Below, piece by piece: positions 45,799-54,762 of a stretch of DNA of 64,000 nt. A model generated the notes under the pieces. The model did not search any database. It worked only from the letters and a program-made list of their open reading frames with translations, and had not been told where the DNA came from. The position numbers were made by a program, and so were the translations under genes. Numbering within the stretch: the stretch's first letter is position 1; every line of letters starts with the position of its first letter. Location: positions 1,550,001 to 1,614,000 of the forward strand of contig NZ_CP090347.1 of NCBI RefSeq assembly GCF_021398715.1, in the 5' to 3' direction. This DNA is from Microbacterium binotii. Its GTDB lineage: Bacteria > Actinomycetota > Actinomycetes > Actinomycetales > Microbacteriaceae.

Positions 45799-47577
45799 AT
45801 GAGCAACAGCGACGCCGGCGACGCGTACCCCGTTGCCGAGCGTGTCGTCGACTCGCGGCGCATTCTGCGATGGATTCGCGGGTTCGGTCGTCATTTCGCG
45901 CTGCCGCCCTTCCTCGACACGGGTCGCGCGCGGACGACGGCGACGCTGCAGCTCAGTCTCGCCGCGGTCGTCCTCGTCTACGTCGTGATCGCGGTGCCCT
46001 GGGGTTACGCGGGCGATCTCGGTCTCTTCTGGTTGGGGGCCATCGTCGTGCTCGGCGCGGGCGGCGTCGCCCTGCTCGTTCCATGGGCGAGGGTGTCCGC
46101 CTGGTGGATCATGGCCGTTCCGATCATCGATCTCCTGGGGATCGCCCTGCTGCGCCAGTCGCTGCCCTCCGGCGGGTTCGGTGTGCTCTTCTTCATCCCC
46201 GCCATCTGGCTCGCCATCTACTTCGGCATCGGCGGATATCTGGTCGGCGTCATCGTCGCGCCCACCGTGCTGGTGACCACCGCGATCGTCGACCCGCGGC
46301 AGGAAGTCGGCTACGTCACCTTCAGCCTGCCGCTGATGATCGTCGTCGTGGCGACCATCAGCCTCGCCCTCGGACGGCAGATGACGGCGCAGCGGCTGCT
46401 CTTCACCCGTCAGACCCGCACCATGGCCCGTACTCTGCGCCGCGCGCAGAAGCAGGAAGAGCTGTTGGCCGAGGTGCTGGACACGATCGACTTCGGAGTC
46501 ATCCGGCTCGCCGCCGACGGCTCGACGACGGTCGCGAACGAGGCGCACGCGAGGCTGCAGCGCGCGGCACGTTCCGCGGAGGCCGGCTCGGGCGGCGGTC
46601 ACGCCGCCTTCGCGGCCGACGGCGTCACGCCCGTGGATCGACACGACACCCCGTTCGCGCGAGCGGCGCGCGGAGAGGTCTTCGACAACCAGATCGTGTG
46701 GTTCGGAGGCGACGGCCCGCGTCGGCGAGCCCTCAGCGTGACGGCGCGGCGAACGCGCGCCGTGGACGGCTCGGACAACGGCGCGGTGATCGTCTCGCGC
46801 GACGTCACGGCCGAGCTCACGGCGCTGCGCGCGCGGGACTCGCTGGTCTCGTCGGTCTCGCACGAGCTCCGCACCCCGCTCACGTCGATCATCGGATATC
46901 TCGAACTGGCCGTCGACGACCCGGAAGTGCCCGAACGTGCGCGCGGCTACCTCGATGTGGCGGAGCGGAACGTCTCGCGCTTGTTGGAGATCGTGTCCGA
47001 CATCCTCACGGCGTCGAGCACGTCGGAGATGTCCGCGGACCTGACGATCTCACAGCAGGACGTGGACATCGCGGACGTGGTGCGCGCGAGCGGCGAGTCC
47101 TGGGCGCCCGCAGCAGCGGAGCGCGCGATCGCGATCGACATGACGGGTGTGCGCCCTGCGCCCGCCTACGCCGATCCACTGCGGATGCGGCAGGTCATCG
47201 ACAACCTCGTCAGCAACGCGGTCAAGTACAACCGCGACGGCGGGCGCGTGAACCTCAGCACGACCTCGGACGGGATCACGACGATGATCACGGTCACCGA
47301 TACCGGTGTCGGGGTGTCCGAGAGCGACGTCGGCAGACTTTTCGAGCGCTTCTTCCGGGTCGCCGACACGTCGACGGGAACGGGACTGGGTCTGTCGATC
47401 AGCCGCGAGCTCGTGCGTGCGCACGGTGGCGACATCATCGTCAGCAGCACGGCCGGCGTCGGTTCCACGTTCAGCGTGCAGCTTCCCGCCAGCGCCGAGT
47501 CCCTTGATGATCCCGACGCGATCGTCACGATCACCGGAACCGGTGCGTCGCGGCGCGAGGGGGACCAGGTCACATGA
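45799..47577 (+). CDS. membrane histidine kinase, copy 1 of the duplicated module
   Basis: 592 residues. About six TM helices lie in residues 48-192 with almost no extracellular loop. A coiled coil, then a PAS-like domain (about 222-340, VLDTIDFGVIRLAADGSTTVANEA). HisKA has the phospho-accepting His355 in SVSHELRTPLTS. HATPase keeps the N-box (NLVSNAVKYN), DTGVG and GTGLGLS, so it should be an active kinase. No receiver domain and no response regulator is adjacent. The stop overlaps the start of the 7TM gene (ATGA, 47574-47577). Clearly related to the kinase at 48796. Confidence 0.9.
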   Translation: MSNSDAGDAYPVAERVVDSRRILRWIRGFGRHFALPPFLDTGRARTTATLQLSLAAVVLVYVVIAVPWGYAGDLGLFWLGAIVVLGAGGVALLVPWARVSAWWIMAVPIIDLLGIALLRQSLPSGGFGVLFFIPAIWLAIYFGIGGYLVGVIVAPTVLVTTAIVDPRQEVGYVTFSLPLMIVVVATISLALGRQMTAQRLLFTRQTRTMARTLRRAQKQEELLAEVLDTIDFGVIRLAADGSTTVANEAHARLQRAARSAEAGSGGGHAAFAADGVTPVDRHDTPFARAARGEVFDNQIVWFGGDGPRRRALSVTARRTRAVDGSDNGAVIVSRDVTAELTALRARDSLVSSVSHELRTPLTSIIGYLELAVDDPEVPERARGYLDVAERNVSRLLEIVSDILTASSTSEMSADLTISQQDVDIADVVRASGESWAPAAAERAIAIDMTGVRPAPAYADPLRMRQVIDNLVSNAVKYNRDGGRVNLSTTSDGITTMITVTDTGVGVSESDVGRLFERFFRVADTSTGTGLGLSISRELVRAHGGDIIVSSTAGVGSTFSVQLPASAESLDDPDAIVTITGTGASRREGDQVT

Positions 47578-48785
47578 CGCTCGATCCCATCACCGCGGGT
47601 ATCTTTACCGCGACCGCGGTGGTCACCATCGCGGTGACCTACATCGCCACCACGCTCTCGCGGCGCTACAGCGGCGGGGCGCAGCTGTGGGGAATCGGCT
47701 TCCTGCTGCAGATCATCGCCGTCGTGTGCACCGTCGTGATCGGCCTGTTCGATGCCTCGGAATGGACGAGCGTGTGGGCGTTGGCCCTGGGCAACGCCGC
47801 CGCGGTCGGCGCAGCGGGCTGCGTCCTGATGGGGTTCCGTTCCTACAACGGCGAGGAGGTCGCCGGTCCCTCGCTCATGGTCGTCTCCCTCGCCTTCCTC
47901 GTCGCGGCGGTCACGGTGGTCGAGAGACCCGCTGCGGGCGGGTACACGAGCGTCCTCTGGTACAGCCTCGCGATCGCAGGACTCTGCGTCGGCGCGATCA
48001 TCCATGCCGTCGGTCCCAGGACGAGACCTCGCGTCGCGACCTGGGTCTTCGTGGGATCGACCACGCTCTTCGGCGCCTATCACGTGATGCGCGCGGTGGT
48101 CGTCATCACCGCGGGGGAGGACAGCGCCGTCTTCGCTGCGTGGTTCGGCCCGATCTCGCTCACCCTCGTCGTGCTGGTGCTCGGCACCGTGTCGTCCTTG
48201 ACGCTCTTCATGCTCCGCGCCGTGCTGGTCAGCGACCAGCCCCCGGGGGGCTTCGCCGCCGTGGACGAGGTGCTCGCGGCATCCGCGTTCCTCGCGATGC
48301 TGCGGCGAATCCTCCGCCGAGCCGCGCATCGCACCGAACTCGTCGTGGTCATCGCCGTGATCGTCGAGGACGTGGGGGCGATCACCGCGTCGTTCGGGCA
48401 AGAGGTCGCCGAGGCCACCACTCGTGTGCTGCGGTCGGCAGTGCGTGAGTTCGCGTCGCCCGTGGCGGCCGTAGGTGCCACAGACGATCGGACCATCATC
48501 CTCGTCGCCACGACGGCGTCCAGCCCTTCCGATGCGCGGCGTCAGGCGGGTCTCATCTACCGCGGCGTGATCGAACGCTTCGTGGATGCGCGCGGCATCG
48601 TGGTGCCGGGGGTGGGGGTCGGCGTCGCCCTGAGCCAGACGCTGGGCTACGGACCCGAGGTGCTCGTGGAGGCGGCCACGATCGCCGCCGTCGAGGCATC
48701 CGAGAGCGACGAGACCTCCGTGGTCTTCGCGCAGGCTCGGGGCCTGGGCGCTCCTGCGTTCCCCGCGGAGCCGACGGAGCGATAG
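47574..48785 (+). CDS. 7TM protein with degenerate GGDEF-like domain, copy 1
   Basis: 403 residues. Seven predicted TM helices within 8-216, then a cytoplasmic domain (about 230-385) whose order of elements follows a GGDEF domain: VVVIAVIVEDVGAITASFGQEV (canonical metal-Asp strand-helix), VAAVGATDDRTIILVA where the GG[D/E]EF hairpin should be, then GIVVPGVGVGVALSQT, like the conserved SIGVA strand. All catalytic residues are gone, so cyclase activity is not expected; nucleotide sensing or protein docking is possible. The family assignment is inference from pattern. Coupled to the upstream kinase. Confidence 0.7.
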   Translation: MTLDPITAGIFTATAVVTIAVTYIATTLSRRYSGGAQLWGIGFLLQIIAVVCTVVIGLFDASEWTSVWALALGNAAAVGAAGCVLMGFRSYNGEEVAGPSLMVVSLAFLVAAVTVVERPAAGGYTSVLWYSLAIAGLCVGAIIHAVGPRTRPRVATWVFVGSTTLFGAYHVMRAVVVITAGEDSAVFAAWFGPISLTLVVLVLGTVSSLTLFMLRAVLVSDQPPGGFAAVDEVLAASAFLAMLRRILRRAAHRTELVVVIAVIVEDVGAITASFGQEVAEATTRVLRSAVREFASPVAAVGATDDRTIILVATTASSPSDARRQAGLIYRGVIERFVDARGIVVPGVGVGVALSQTLGYGPEVLVEAATIAAVEASESDETSVVFAQARGLGAPAFPAEPTER

Positions 48786-48788
48786 TGT
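48783..48788 (+). promoter_or_regulatory. -10 box TAGTGT of module 2, overlapping a stop codon
   Basis: Its first three bases are the TAG stop of the first 7TM gene; it ends 7 nt before ATG 48796. The two modules may therefore be expressed separately. Confidence 0.55.
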
Positions 48789-48795
48789 CCACGAT

Positions 48796-50514
48796 ATGCA
48801 CAGCGATGCTGCTCCCGCCCGAGGGAGAGGCGTACGCGGACTCCTGCACACGAGCCTCGCCGCACCGCGGGGTTCTCGTGTGTCCGCAGTCCGGGGGCGC
48901 ACTGCCGTCCTGAACCAGCTCGTGCTGTGCGCACTCGTGCTGATCGTGGCCACGATCGGGGTCGTGTCATCGACGCTGCGCAATCAAAGCCTGTTCCTGG
49001 TCGGGGTCGTGATCATCTTCGGGGTCGGCATGGCGACCCTGGCCGTACCGTGGACCCGCATCCCGCGTGTGGCGCTCTATCTTCTGCCTGTCGCCGACAT
49101 CGCGGGCATCGCTGTGATCCGTGTCGCCGAGCCCATGAGCGGGCTCGGACTGATGTGGGTCTTTCCCGCGATGTGGCTCGCCTCTCTGGGCGTCGTCGGC
49201 TTCGTCATCCAGTTCGTGATCATCACGGGCGCGTACACGGTGATCGTCGTCTCCGGGGGCACGACCGTCTGGGGATACACGACGTTCCTGCTCCCCGCCG
49301 CCGTTCTCGCGGTCGCGACGACCACGTTCATCTCCTCGCGTCGTCAGCGCGCGCAGGCGCACCTGCTCGAGAAGCAGGCAGCGCTGCTCAGCGGTGCGCT
49401 GCAGCGCGCACAGCGCCAGGAGGAGCTCGTCATCGATGTTCTCGACGCCGTGGACTTCGGAGTGCTGCGCATCGCCCCCGACGGAACCGTGTCCGTGGTG
49501 AACGAGGCGCTGGGTCGGTTTCAGAACACGATCCCCGGATTCGGCTCCCGCAGCAAGGAGATCGAGAACGCGTATCGTGCCGACGGCGCGACCCCCTTAC
49601 CTCGCGCGGAACGCCCGCTGCTCCGCGCGCTGGCGGGCGAGGTGTTCGATAATCAGGTGGTCTGGTTCGGCCATCCGGACGAACGCCGTCACGCCATGAG
49701 CATCACCGTGCGGCGCATGCACGACGCCGACGGCGGGGATGCGGGTGCTGTGCTGATCGCGCGGGACGTCACCCCCGAGATGACGGCGATGCGCGCTCGC
49801 GACCGGCTCGTCGCCTCCGTCTCGCACGAGCTGCGAACGCCCCTCACATCCGTGCTCGGTTATCTGGATCTCGCGCTGGACACGCTCGATGATCCGGAAC
49901 AGGCGCGCCATTCGCTCGAGATCGCGGCGCGAAACGGTGAACGACTTCTGGAGATCGTCGCCGACATCCTCGCCGCGTCCAGCGCGTCGCGCCTGTCCAT
50001 CGACATGACGATCTCACCCGAACCGATCGACGTCGCAGAGCTGGTGGCGGCGACGGCCGAAGCCTGGCGCCCGCGGGCGGCTGAGCGCGCGGTGACGATC
50101 GACACGTCCGGGATCGAGCCTGCCCGCGCGTTCGCCGATCCGCTGCGGCTCAGGCAGGTCATGGACAACCTCGTCAGCAATGCCGTCAAATACAACCGCG
50201 ACGGCGGCGCCATCTTCCTCGGCTGCACCACCGACGGGGACTCGACGTGGATCCTCGTGCGCGACACCGGAACGGGCATCGCGGAGGCCGATCTCGGTCG
50301 ACTGTTCGAACGATACTTCCGTGCGCGGACGGACGTCGAGGGAACCGGCCTGGGGCTGTCCATCAGCCGCGACATCGCGCGCGCCCACGGGGGTGACATC
50401 ACGGTTCAGACGAGTCGCGGCCTGGGATCAACCTTCATGGTGCAGCTTCCCGCGGACGAGCGCCCGACGACTGCGGTCGTGGTGCCCGGCGACGAGACGG
50501 GTCATCGAGGATGA
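48796..50514 (+). CDS. membrane histidine kinase, copy 2 of the duplicated module
   Basis: 572 residues. Same layout as copy 1: about five to six TM helices in 38-182, coiled coil, PAS-like domain (about 213-330, VLDAVDFGVLRIAPDGTVSVVNEA), His344 in SVSHELRTPLTS, and HATPase with NLVSNAVKYN, DTGTG and GTGLGLS. Shared signature after the PAS: GEVFDNQ(I/V)VWFG. The membrane part has diverged much more than the kinase part, suggesting different inputs. Overlaps the next 7TM gene by ATGA (50511-50514). Confidence 0.9.
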   Translation: MHSDAAPARGRGVRGLLHTSLAAPRGSRVSAVRGRTAVLNQLVLCALVLIVATIGVVSSTLRNQSLFLVGVVIIFGVGMATLAVPWTRIPRVALYLLPVADIAGIAVIRVAEPMSGLGLMWVFPAMWLASLGVVGFVIQFVIITGAYTVIVVSGGTTVWGYTTFLLPAAVLAVATTTFISSRRQRAQAHLLEKQAALLSGALQRAQRQEELVIDVLDAVDFGVLRIAPDGTVSVVNEALGRFQNTIPGFGSRSKEIENAYRADGATPLPRAERPLLRALAGEVFDNQVVWFGHPDERRHAMSITVRRMHDADGGDAGAVLIARDVTPEMTAMRARDRLVASVSHELRTPLTSVLGYLDLALDTLDDPEQARHSLEIAARNGERLLEIVADILAASSASRLSIDMTISPEPIDVAELVAATAEAWRPRAAERAVTIDTSGIEPARAFADPLRLRQVMDNLVSNAVKYNRDGGAIFLGCTTDGDSTWILVRDTGTGIAEADLGRLFERYFRARTDVEGTGLGLSISRDIARAHGGDITVQTSRGLGSTFMVQLPADERPTTAVVVPGDETGHRG

Positions 50515-51698
50515 ACGTCGATCTGTTCACCGCATCGTTGTTCACCGCACTGGTGGGCAACGTCGCCGGGGCCGTGTTCATCATCGACACGATCCTGCGC
50601 CGTGACCACGGTCCGGGCCGTATCTGGGCGATCGCCTTCCTGTGCGGGATGATCACGACCATCGCGTACAGCATGTGGGCGGCGGGTATCAGCGAGATGC
50701 TCACGATCGCGGTGGGAAACGCGCTCTTCGTGACGACGACGGCGGTGATGTGGCTCGGCTCTCGCAGCTTCAACCAGCGCCGGATCGGCTCGGCGACGGC
50801 GGTGACGTTGCTGGGTGCGCTGATCGTGGCAGGTGCCGTCGTGGTGGAAGGCCCCGATGGGGGCGACTGGGCGGGGTGGCTGACGATGGGGATCGGCCTG
50901 GTCGTGTTCTCGACCCTCGCCGCCTTCGAGACGCTCCGTGCACCGATGCGACGCTTCGGAACCGCTGCGGTGCTCGCCACCGTCTTCCTGGTGACGGCCG
51001 CGTTCTATCTCGCGCGCTGCGTGGTCTTCGTCGTCGCGGGCCCCGGAAGCTCCCTCTTCCTCGAGGTACTCGGTTCGGCTGTGGCCAACTTCTTCACCGT
51101 CGGGCTGACCGTCGTCGCGGTCGTCGTCCTTTCGGTGCTGAGGGCGGCGCAGGTCGAGCTTCGCTCCTTCGCGTGGATGAGCAGCAGGGGCGTCAACTCC
51201 GACGGCATCCTGCTGGCGGCGACGCTGCGCACAGCGATGGCAGACGTCATCCAGCGCGCCCAATGGCGTGGTGAGCTGGTGTCGACCGTCGCCGTGCGGG
51301 TTGCGGATCTCTCGGAGATCCGCACGGCGTTCGGCGCAGACGTCGCGGGCGATGTACTGCAGCACTGGCGCCAGAGCGTGCGTCGGTACGCGCCGTCGTT
51401 CGCCCTCGTCGGCGAGGACGGAGCGGACGCGCTGATCGTCGTCACGCGCGCGGCGACCGCGGCGGAGGCGCGGCGACAGGCCGCCGTGATCTATCGCGGT
51501 GTCCTGGAGGCGCTCGGCGCCGTGAGCCGGGCGGTCATCCCCTCCGTCGGCGTCGGGGTCGCGCTGACGGAGACCGTCGGCTATCGAACGGAGGTCCTGG
51601 TGCAGTCTGCACGCCTGGCGGCTGATCAGTCCGCGACGAGCGTCGAGTCGTCCGTACTGTTCGGCGGTCTGTCGGAGGCGGAGCAGAATCCGGAGTGA
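50511..51698 (+). CDS. 7TM protein with degenerate GGDEF-like domain, copy 2
   Basis: 395 residues. Seven TM helices in about 8-212, then a degenerate GGDEF-like domain. The segment AVRVADLSEIRTAFGADVAGDVL retains an Asp at the metal-strand position; the active-site hairpin reads VGEDGADALIVV (301-306 GEDGAD). Copies 1 and 2 share RRQAxxIYRGVxE and PxVGVGVALxxTxGYxxEVLVxxA. The function is unknown. The gene ends 20 nt before coaE. Confidence 0.7.
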   Translation: MNVDLFTASLFTALVGNVAGAVFIIDTILRRDHGPGRIWAIAFLCGMITTIAYSMWAAGISEMLTIAVGNALFVTTTAVMWLGSRSFNQRRIGSATAVTLLGALIVAGAVVVEGPDGGDWAGWLTMGIGLVVFSTLAAFETLRAPMRRFGTAAVLATVFLVTAAFYLARCVVFVVAGPGSSLFLEVLGSAVANFFTVGLTVVAVVVLSVLRAAQVELRSFAWMSSRGVNSDGILLAATLRTAMADVIQRAQWRGELVSTVAVRVADLSEIRTAFGADVAGDVLQHWRQSVRRYAPSFALVGEDGADALIVVTRAATAAEARRQAAVIYRGVLEALGAVSRAVIPSVGVGVALTETVGYRTEVLVQSARLAADQSATSVESSVLFGGLSEAEQNPE

Positions 51699-51718
51699 CG
51701 TCGTGGCATGCTCGAGGA

Positions 51719-52315
51719 ATGCCTCTCATCGCACTCACCGGCGGGATCGCGTCCGGAAAATCGACCATCGCGCGTCGTCTCGCCGAGCGCGGCGCGGTCG
51801 TCGTCGATGCCGATGCCATCGTGCGTGAGGTGCAGACGGCGGGTTCCCCGGTGCTGGAGCGGATCGCGGCCGAGTTCGGGCCCGCGGTCATCCTGGGCGA
51901 CGGTTCGCTGGATCGTGCCGCACTGGGCGCCATCGTCTTCTCCGATGAGGCGGCGAGGGAACGTCTGAACGCCATCGTGCATCCTGCGGTGCGACGAGCC
52001 TCGTCCGAACGATTCGCGCGCGCCTTCGCGGACGACCCCGATGCGGTGGTCGTCTACGACGTGCCGCTCTTGGTGGAGGCGCGTGTCGACGATCCGTGGG
52101 AGTCGATCGTCGTCGCCCACGCGCCGGCCTCGGTGCGTGAGCGCCGGCTCGTGGAGCTGCGCGGCGCGAGCGAGCGTGACGCCCGGGCGCGGATCGACGC
52201 CCAGGTCTCGGACGAGGAGCGCCTCGCGGTCGCCGATGTGGTGATCGACACGTCGGGTTCGCTCGCGGACACGCTCGCCCAGACCGACGAGCTGTGGGAG
52301 CGGCTGCGAGGCTGA
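51719..52315 (+). CDS. coaE: dephospho-CoA kinase
   Basis: 198 residues. P-loop GGIASGKST at 8-16, then [11 protein letters not shown] and the lid/core residues [11 protein letters not shown]. Last step of CoA synthesis (3'-phosphorylation of dephospho-CoA). The start is at ATG 51719, with GAGGA directly upstream and CATGCT, a degenerate -10, ending 6 nt before it. It lacks the C-terminal GrpB-like extension found in mycobacterial CoaE. Confidence 0.95.
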   Translation: MPLIALTGGIASGKSTIARRLAERGAVVVDADAIVREVQTAGSPVLERIAAEFGPAVILGDGSLDRAALGAIVFSDEAARERLNAIVHPAVRRASSERFARAFADDPDAVVVYDVPLLVEARVDDPWESIVVAHAPASVRERRLVELRGASERDARARIDAQVSDEERLAVADVVIDTSGSLADTLAQTDELWERLRG

Positions 52316-52340
52316 CCGCCCCGATGTCGGTGGGCCCGCC

Positions 52341-52346
52341 TACGCT
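52341..52346 (+). promoter_or_regulatory. -10 box TACGCT of uvrB
   Basis: Ends 6 nt before GTG 52353 and only 3 nt before ATG 52350; spacing favours the GTG. Confidence 0.6.
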
Positions 52347-52352
52347 GGAATG

Positions 52353-54419
52353 GTGCAGACCACACGATCCGTTCGCCCCTTCGAGGTCGTCAGCGAGTAT
52401 GTCCCCTCCGGCGACCAGCCCGCAGCGATCGCCGACCTCGCCGCCCGTATCAACGCCGGCGAGACCGACGTGGTGCTGCTGGGCGCCACAGGCACGGGAA
52501 AGTCAGCCACGACCGCCTGGCTGATCGAGCAGGTGCAGCGTCCGACTCTCGTTCTCGCCCACAACAAGACGCTCGCCGCCCAGCTCGCCAACGAGTTCCG
52601 CGAGCTCATGCCGCACAACGCCGTCGAGTACTTCGTGTCGTACTACGACTACTACCAGCCTGAGGCGTACGTCCCGCAGACCGATACGTTCATCGAGAAG
52701 GACTCCTCGATCAACGCCGAGGTGGAGCGTCTGCGTCACTCCACCACGAACTCCCTGCTCAGCAGACGGGACGTCGTGGTGGTCTCCACGGTCTCGTGCA
52801 TCTACGGTCTCGGTGCACCCGAGGAGTATCTGCGCGCCATGGTGGCACTCCAGGTGGGGGAGCGCTACGACCGCGACGCCCTCATCCGGCAGTTCATCGC
52901 GATGCAGTACAACCGCAACGACGTCGACTTCTCACGCGGCAACTTCCGCGTCCGCGGTGACACGATCGAGATCATCCCGGTCTACGAGGAGTACGCCATC
53001 CGCATCGAGCTCTTCGGCGACGAGATCGAGGCGCTGTACACCCTGCACCCGCTGACGGGCGAGATCGTCGAGCGGATGGACTCTGTGCCGATCTTCCCCG
53101 CGTCGCATTACGTCGCGGGGACGGATGTGGTGCAGCGCGCGATCGGCACGATCGAGACCGAGCTGGCCGAGCGGTTGAAGGAGTTCGAGTCGCAGGGCAA
53201 GCTGCTGGAGGCCCAGAGGCTGCGCATGCGCACGACTTTCGACCTCGAGATGCTGCAGCAGCTCGGGTTCTGCTCCGGCATCGAGAACTACTCGCGGCAC
53301 ATGGACGGCCGCGCCCCGGGGGAGCCGCCGCACACGCTGCTCGACTTCTTCCCGGACGACTTCCTCCTCGTGATCGACGAGTCCCACGTGACGGTGCCGC
53401 AGATCGGAGCGATGTACGAGGGCGATGCGTCGCGCAAGCGCACACTCGTGGAGCACGGTTTCCGGCTGCCTTCGGCGATGGACAACCGTCCGCTGCGGTG
53501 GGACGAGTTCAAGAACCGCGTCGGCCAGACGGTCTACCTGTCGGCGACACCCGGTCGGTACGAGATGGGTATCGCCGACGGCGTGGTGGAGCAGATCATC
53601 CGCCCCACCGGCCTCGTCGACCCCGAGATCGTGGTCAAGCCTTCCAAGGGGCAGATCGACGACCTGCTGGAAGAGATCCGGCTCCGGGTGGAGCGTGACG
53701 AACGCGTGCTGGTGACGACGCTGACCAAGAAGATGGCGGAGGAGCTCACCGACTTCCTCGGCGAGCACGGCGTCCGCGTGAGGTATCTGCACTCCGACGT
53801 CGACACGCTGCGACGTGTGGAGCTGCTCAGCGAGTTGCGGGCTGGCGTGTACGACGTGCTCGTGGGTATCAACCTGCTGCGCGAGGGTCTCGACCTGCCT
53901 GAGGTCTCGCTGGTATCGATCCTCGACGCCGACAAGGAGGGGTTCCTGCGCAGCGGAACATCATTGATCCAGACGATCGGCCGCGCCGCGCGCAACGTGT
54001 CCGGCCAGGTGCACATGTACGCCGACAAGATCACCGATTCGATGCGGAACGCGATCGATGAGACCGAGCGGCGCCGCGAGAAGCAGATCGCGTACAACAC
54101 GGCGAATGGCATCGACCCGCAGCCCCTGCGCAAGAAGATCGCCGACATCACCGACGCGCTGATCCGTGAGGGCGCCGATACGAAGGCGATGCTCTCTCGC
54201 GATCCCAAGGGCAAGGGCAAGTCGCCCACGCCGAATCTGCGCCGTGAGGGTATCGCGGCCGAAGGCGCTGCGCAGCTAGAAGCGACGATCTCCGACCTGT
54301 CCGATCAGATGCTCGCGGCGGCCTCGGAACTGAAGTTCGAACTCGCCGCACGACTGCGTGACGAGGTCCAGGATCTGAAGAAGGAGCTCCGCGCAATGGA
54401 GCGCGCCGGTCACGCGTGA
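52353..54419 (+). CDS. uvrB: UvrABC system protein B
   Basis: 688 residues. Damage-verification helicase of nucleotide excision repair. Walker [11 protein letters not shown], the beta-hairpin region [20 protein letters not shown]-like VIDESH, motif [11 protein letters not shown], and a C-terminal UVR domain (about 645-685, [22 protein letters not shown]) that binds UvrC. The start is given as GTG 52353, yielding the family N-terminus [13 protein letters not shown] 52350 would add one residue. Confidence 0.97.
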   Translation: MQTTRSVRPFEVVSEYVPSGDQPAAIADLAARINAGETDVVLLGATGTGKSATTAWLIEQVQRPTLVLAHNKTLAAQLANEFRELMPHNAVEYFVSYYDYYQPEAYVPQTDTFIEKDSSINAEVERLRHSTTNSLLSRRDVVVVSTVSCIYGLGAPEEYLRAMVALQVGERYDRDALIRQFIAMQYNRNDVDFSRGNFRVRGDTIEIIPVYEEYAIRIELFGDEIEALYTLHPLTGEIVERMDSVPIFPASHYVAGTDVVQRAIGTIETELAERLKEFESQGKLLEAQRLRMRTTFDLEMLQQLGFCSGIENYSRHMDGRAPGEPPHTLLDFFPDDFLLVIDESHVTVPQIGAMYEGDASRKRTLVEHGFRLPSAMDNRPLRWDEFKNRVGQTVYLSATPGRYEMGIADGVVEQIIRPTGLVDPEIVVKPSKGQIDDLLEEIRLRVERDERVLVTTLTKKMAEELTDFLGEHGVRVRYLHSDVDTLRRVELLSELRAGVYDVLVGINLLREGLDLPEVSLVSILDADKEGFLRSGTSLIQTIGRAARNVSGQVHMYADKITDSMRNAIDETERRREKQIAYNTANGIDPQPLRKKIADITDALIREGADTKAMLSRDPKGKGKSPTPNLRREGIAAEGAAQLEATISDLSDQMLAAASELKFELAARLRDEVQDLKKELRAMERAGHA

Positions 54420-54491
54420 TCGGGGCGTGCTGCGGGCTGCGTGTATCGACGCGCTGCGGGCCGATCAGGTGGCGCGAGGGGCGCCGGTCGT

Positions 54492-54725
54492 TCAGGGGCA
54501 GTGCATGATCGGCTTCGGCCCGGAGCGGTCGAACGTGTGCGTCGACATCGGCGCGCCGCACAGCGGGCACGGGCGTTCGGTGCGCACCGGCTCGGGGGCC
54601 GTCTCGTAGGGACCCACGGATGCCGGACCCGCCGCACGGATCAGGGTGCGATTGATCCAGGCGTACCAGCCGCCTGCCTCGCGCACGCGCTCTCGCAGTG
54701 GCGGACGAGGTTTGTTGTGTGCCAT
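54492..54725 (-). CDS. small zinc-ribbon-like protein, 77 aa
   Basis: I do not know a named family. The N-terminal half is basic with an aromatic helix (REAGGWYAWINRTL); the C-terminal half has CPLC and a final HCP, so a Cys2His/Cys zinc site is plausible (CPLCGAPMSTH, then MHCP at the end). It is divergent from an OhrR-like regulator, and its -10 box sits inside the shared palindrome, so it is probably that regulator's target. ATG 54725 is chosen over ATG 54731, which lies in the palindrome. Confidence 0.72.
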   Translation of the reverse strand: MAHNKPRPPLRERVREAGGWYAWINRTLIRAAGPASVGPYETAPEPVRTERPCPLCGAPMSTHTFDRSGPKPIMHCP

Positions 54726-54728
54726 AAC

Positions 54729-54744
54729 CATTAGTGTACTAATG
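54729..54744. promoter_or_regulatory. MarR/OhrR-type operator between divergent genes
   Basis: CATTAGT-GT-ACTAATG: perfect 7-base arms, the most AT-rich palindrome in the window. It covers the -10 (TACACT) of the zinc-ribbon gene and the -35 zone of marR, so one bound dimer could repress both. Confidence 0.7.
54733..54738 (-). promoter_or_regulatory. -10 box TACACT of the zinc-ribbon gene
   Basis: Ends 7 nt before ATG 54725 and sits in the centre of the MarR-type palindrome. Confidence 0.55.
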
Positions 54745-54750
54745 AATCTG

Positions 54751-54756
54751 TAAGAT
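54751..54756 (+). promoter_or_regulatory. -10 box TAAGAT of the OhrR-like gene
   Basis: Ends 6 nt before ATG 54763; the operator begins 7 nt upstream. Confidence 0.6.
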
Positions 54757-54762
54757 GGAGCG

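Noticed and set aside
47166..48983. 605-aa minus-strand frame across the duplicated module
   Set aside because: His/Asp/Arg-rich shadow with no motif; the plus-strand genes overlap by ATGA and share conserved domains.
47574..51698. 7TM proteins as active diguanylate cyclases
   Set aside because: The GG[D/E]EF hairpin and most metal ligands are missing in both copies, so synthesis of c-di-GMP is not supported.
54410..54637. Alternative minus-strand frame at the end of uvrB
   Set aside because: Overlaps uvrB, Arg/Pro-rich; the CPLC-containing frame at 54492-54725 has the better start and promoter.
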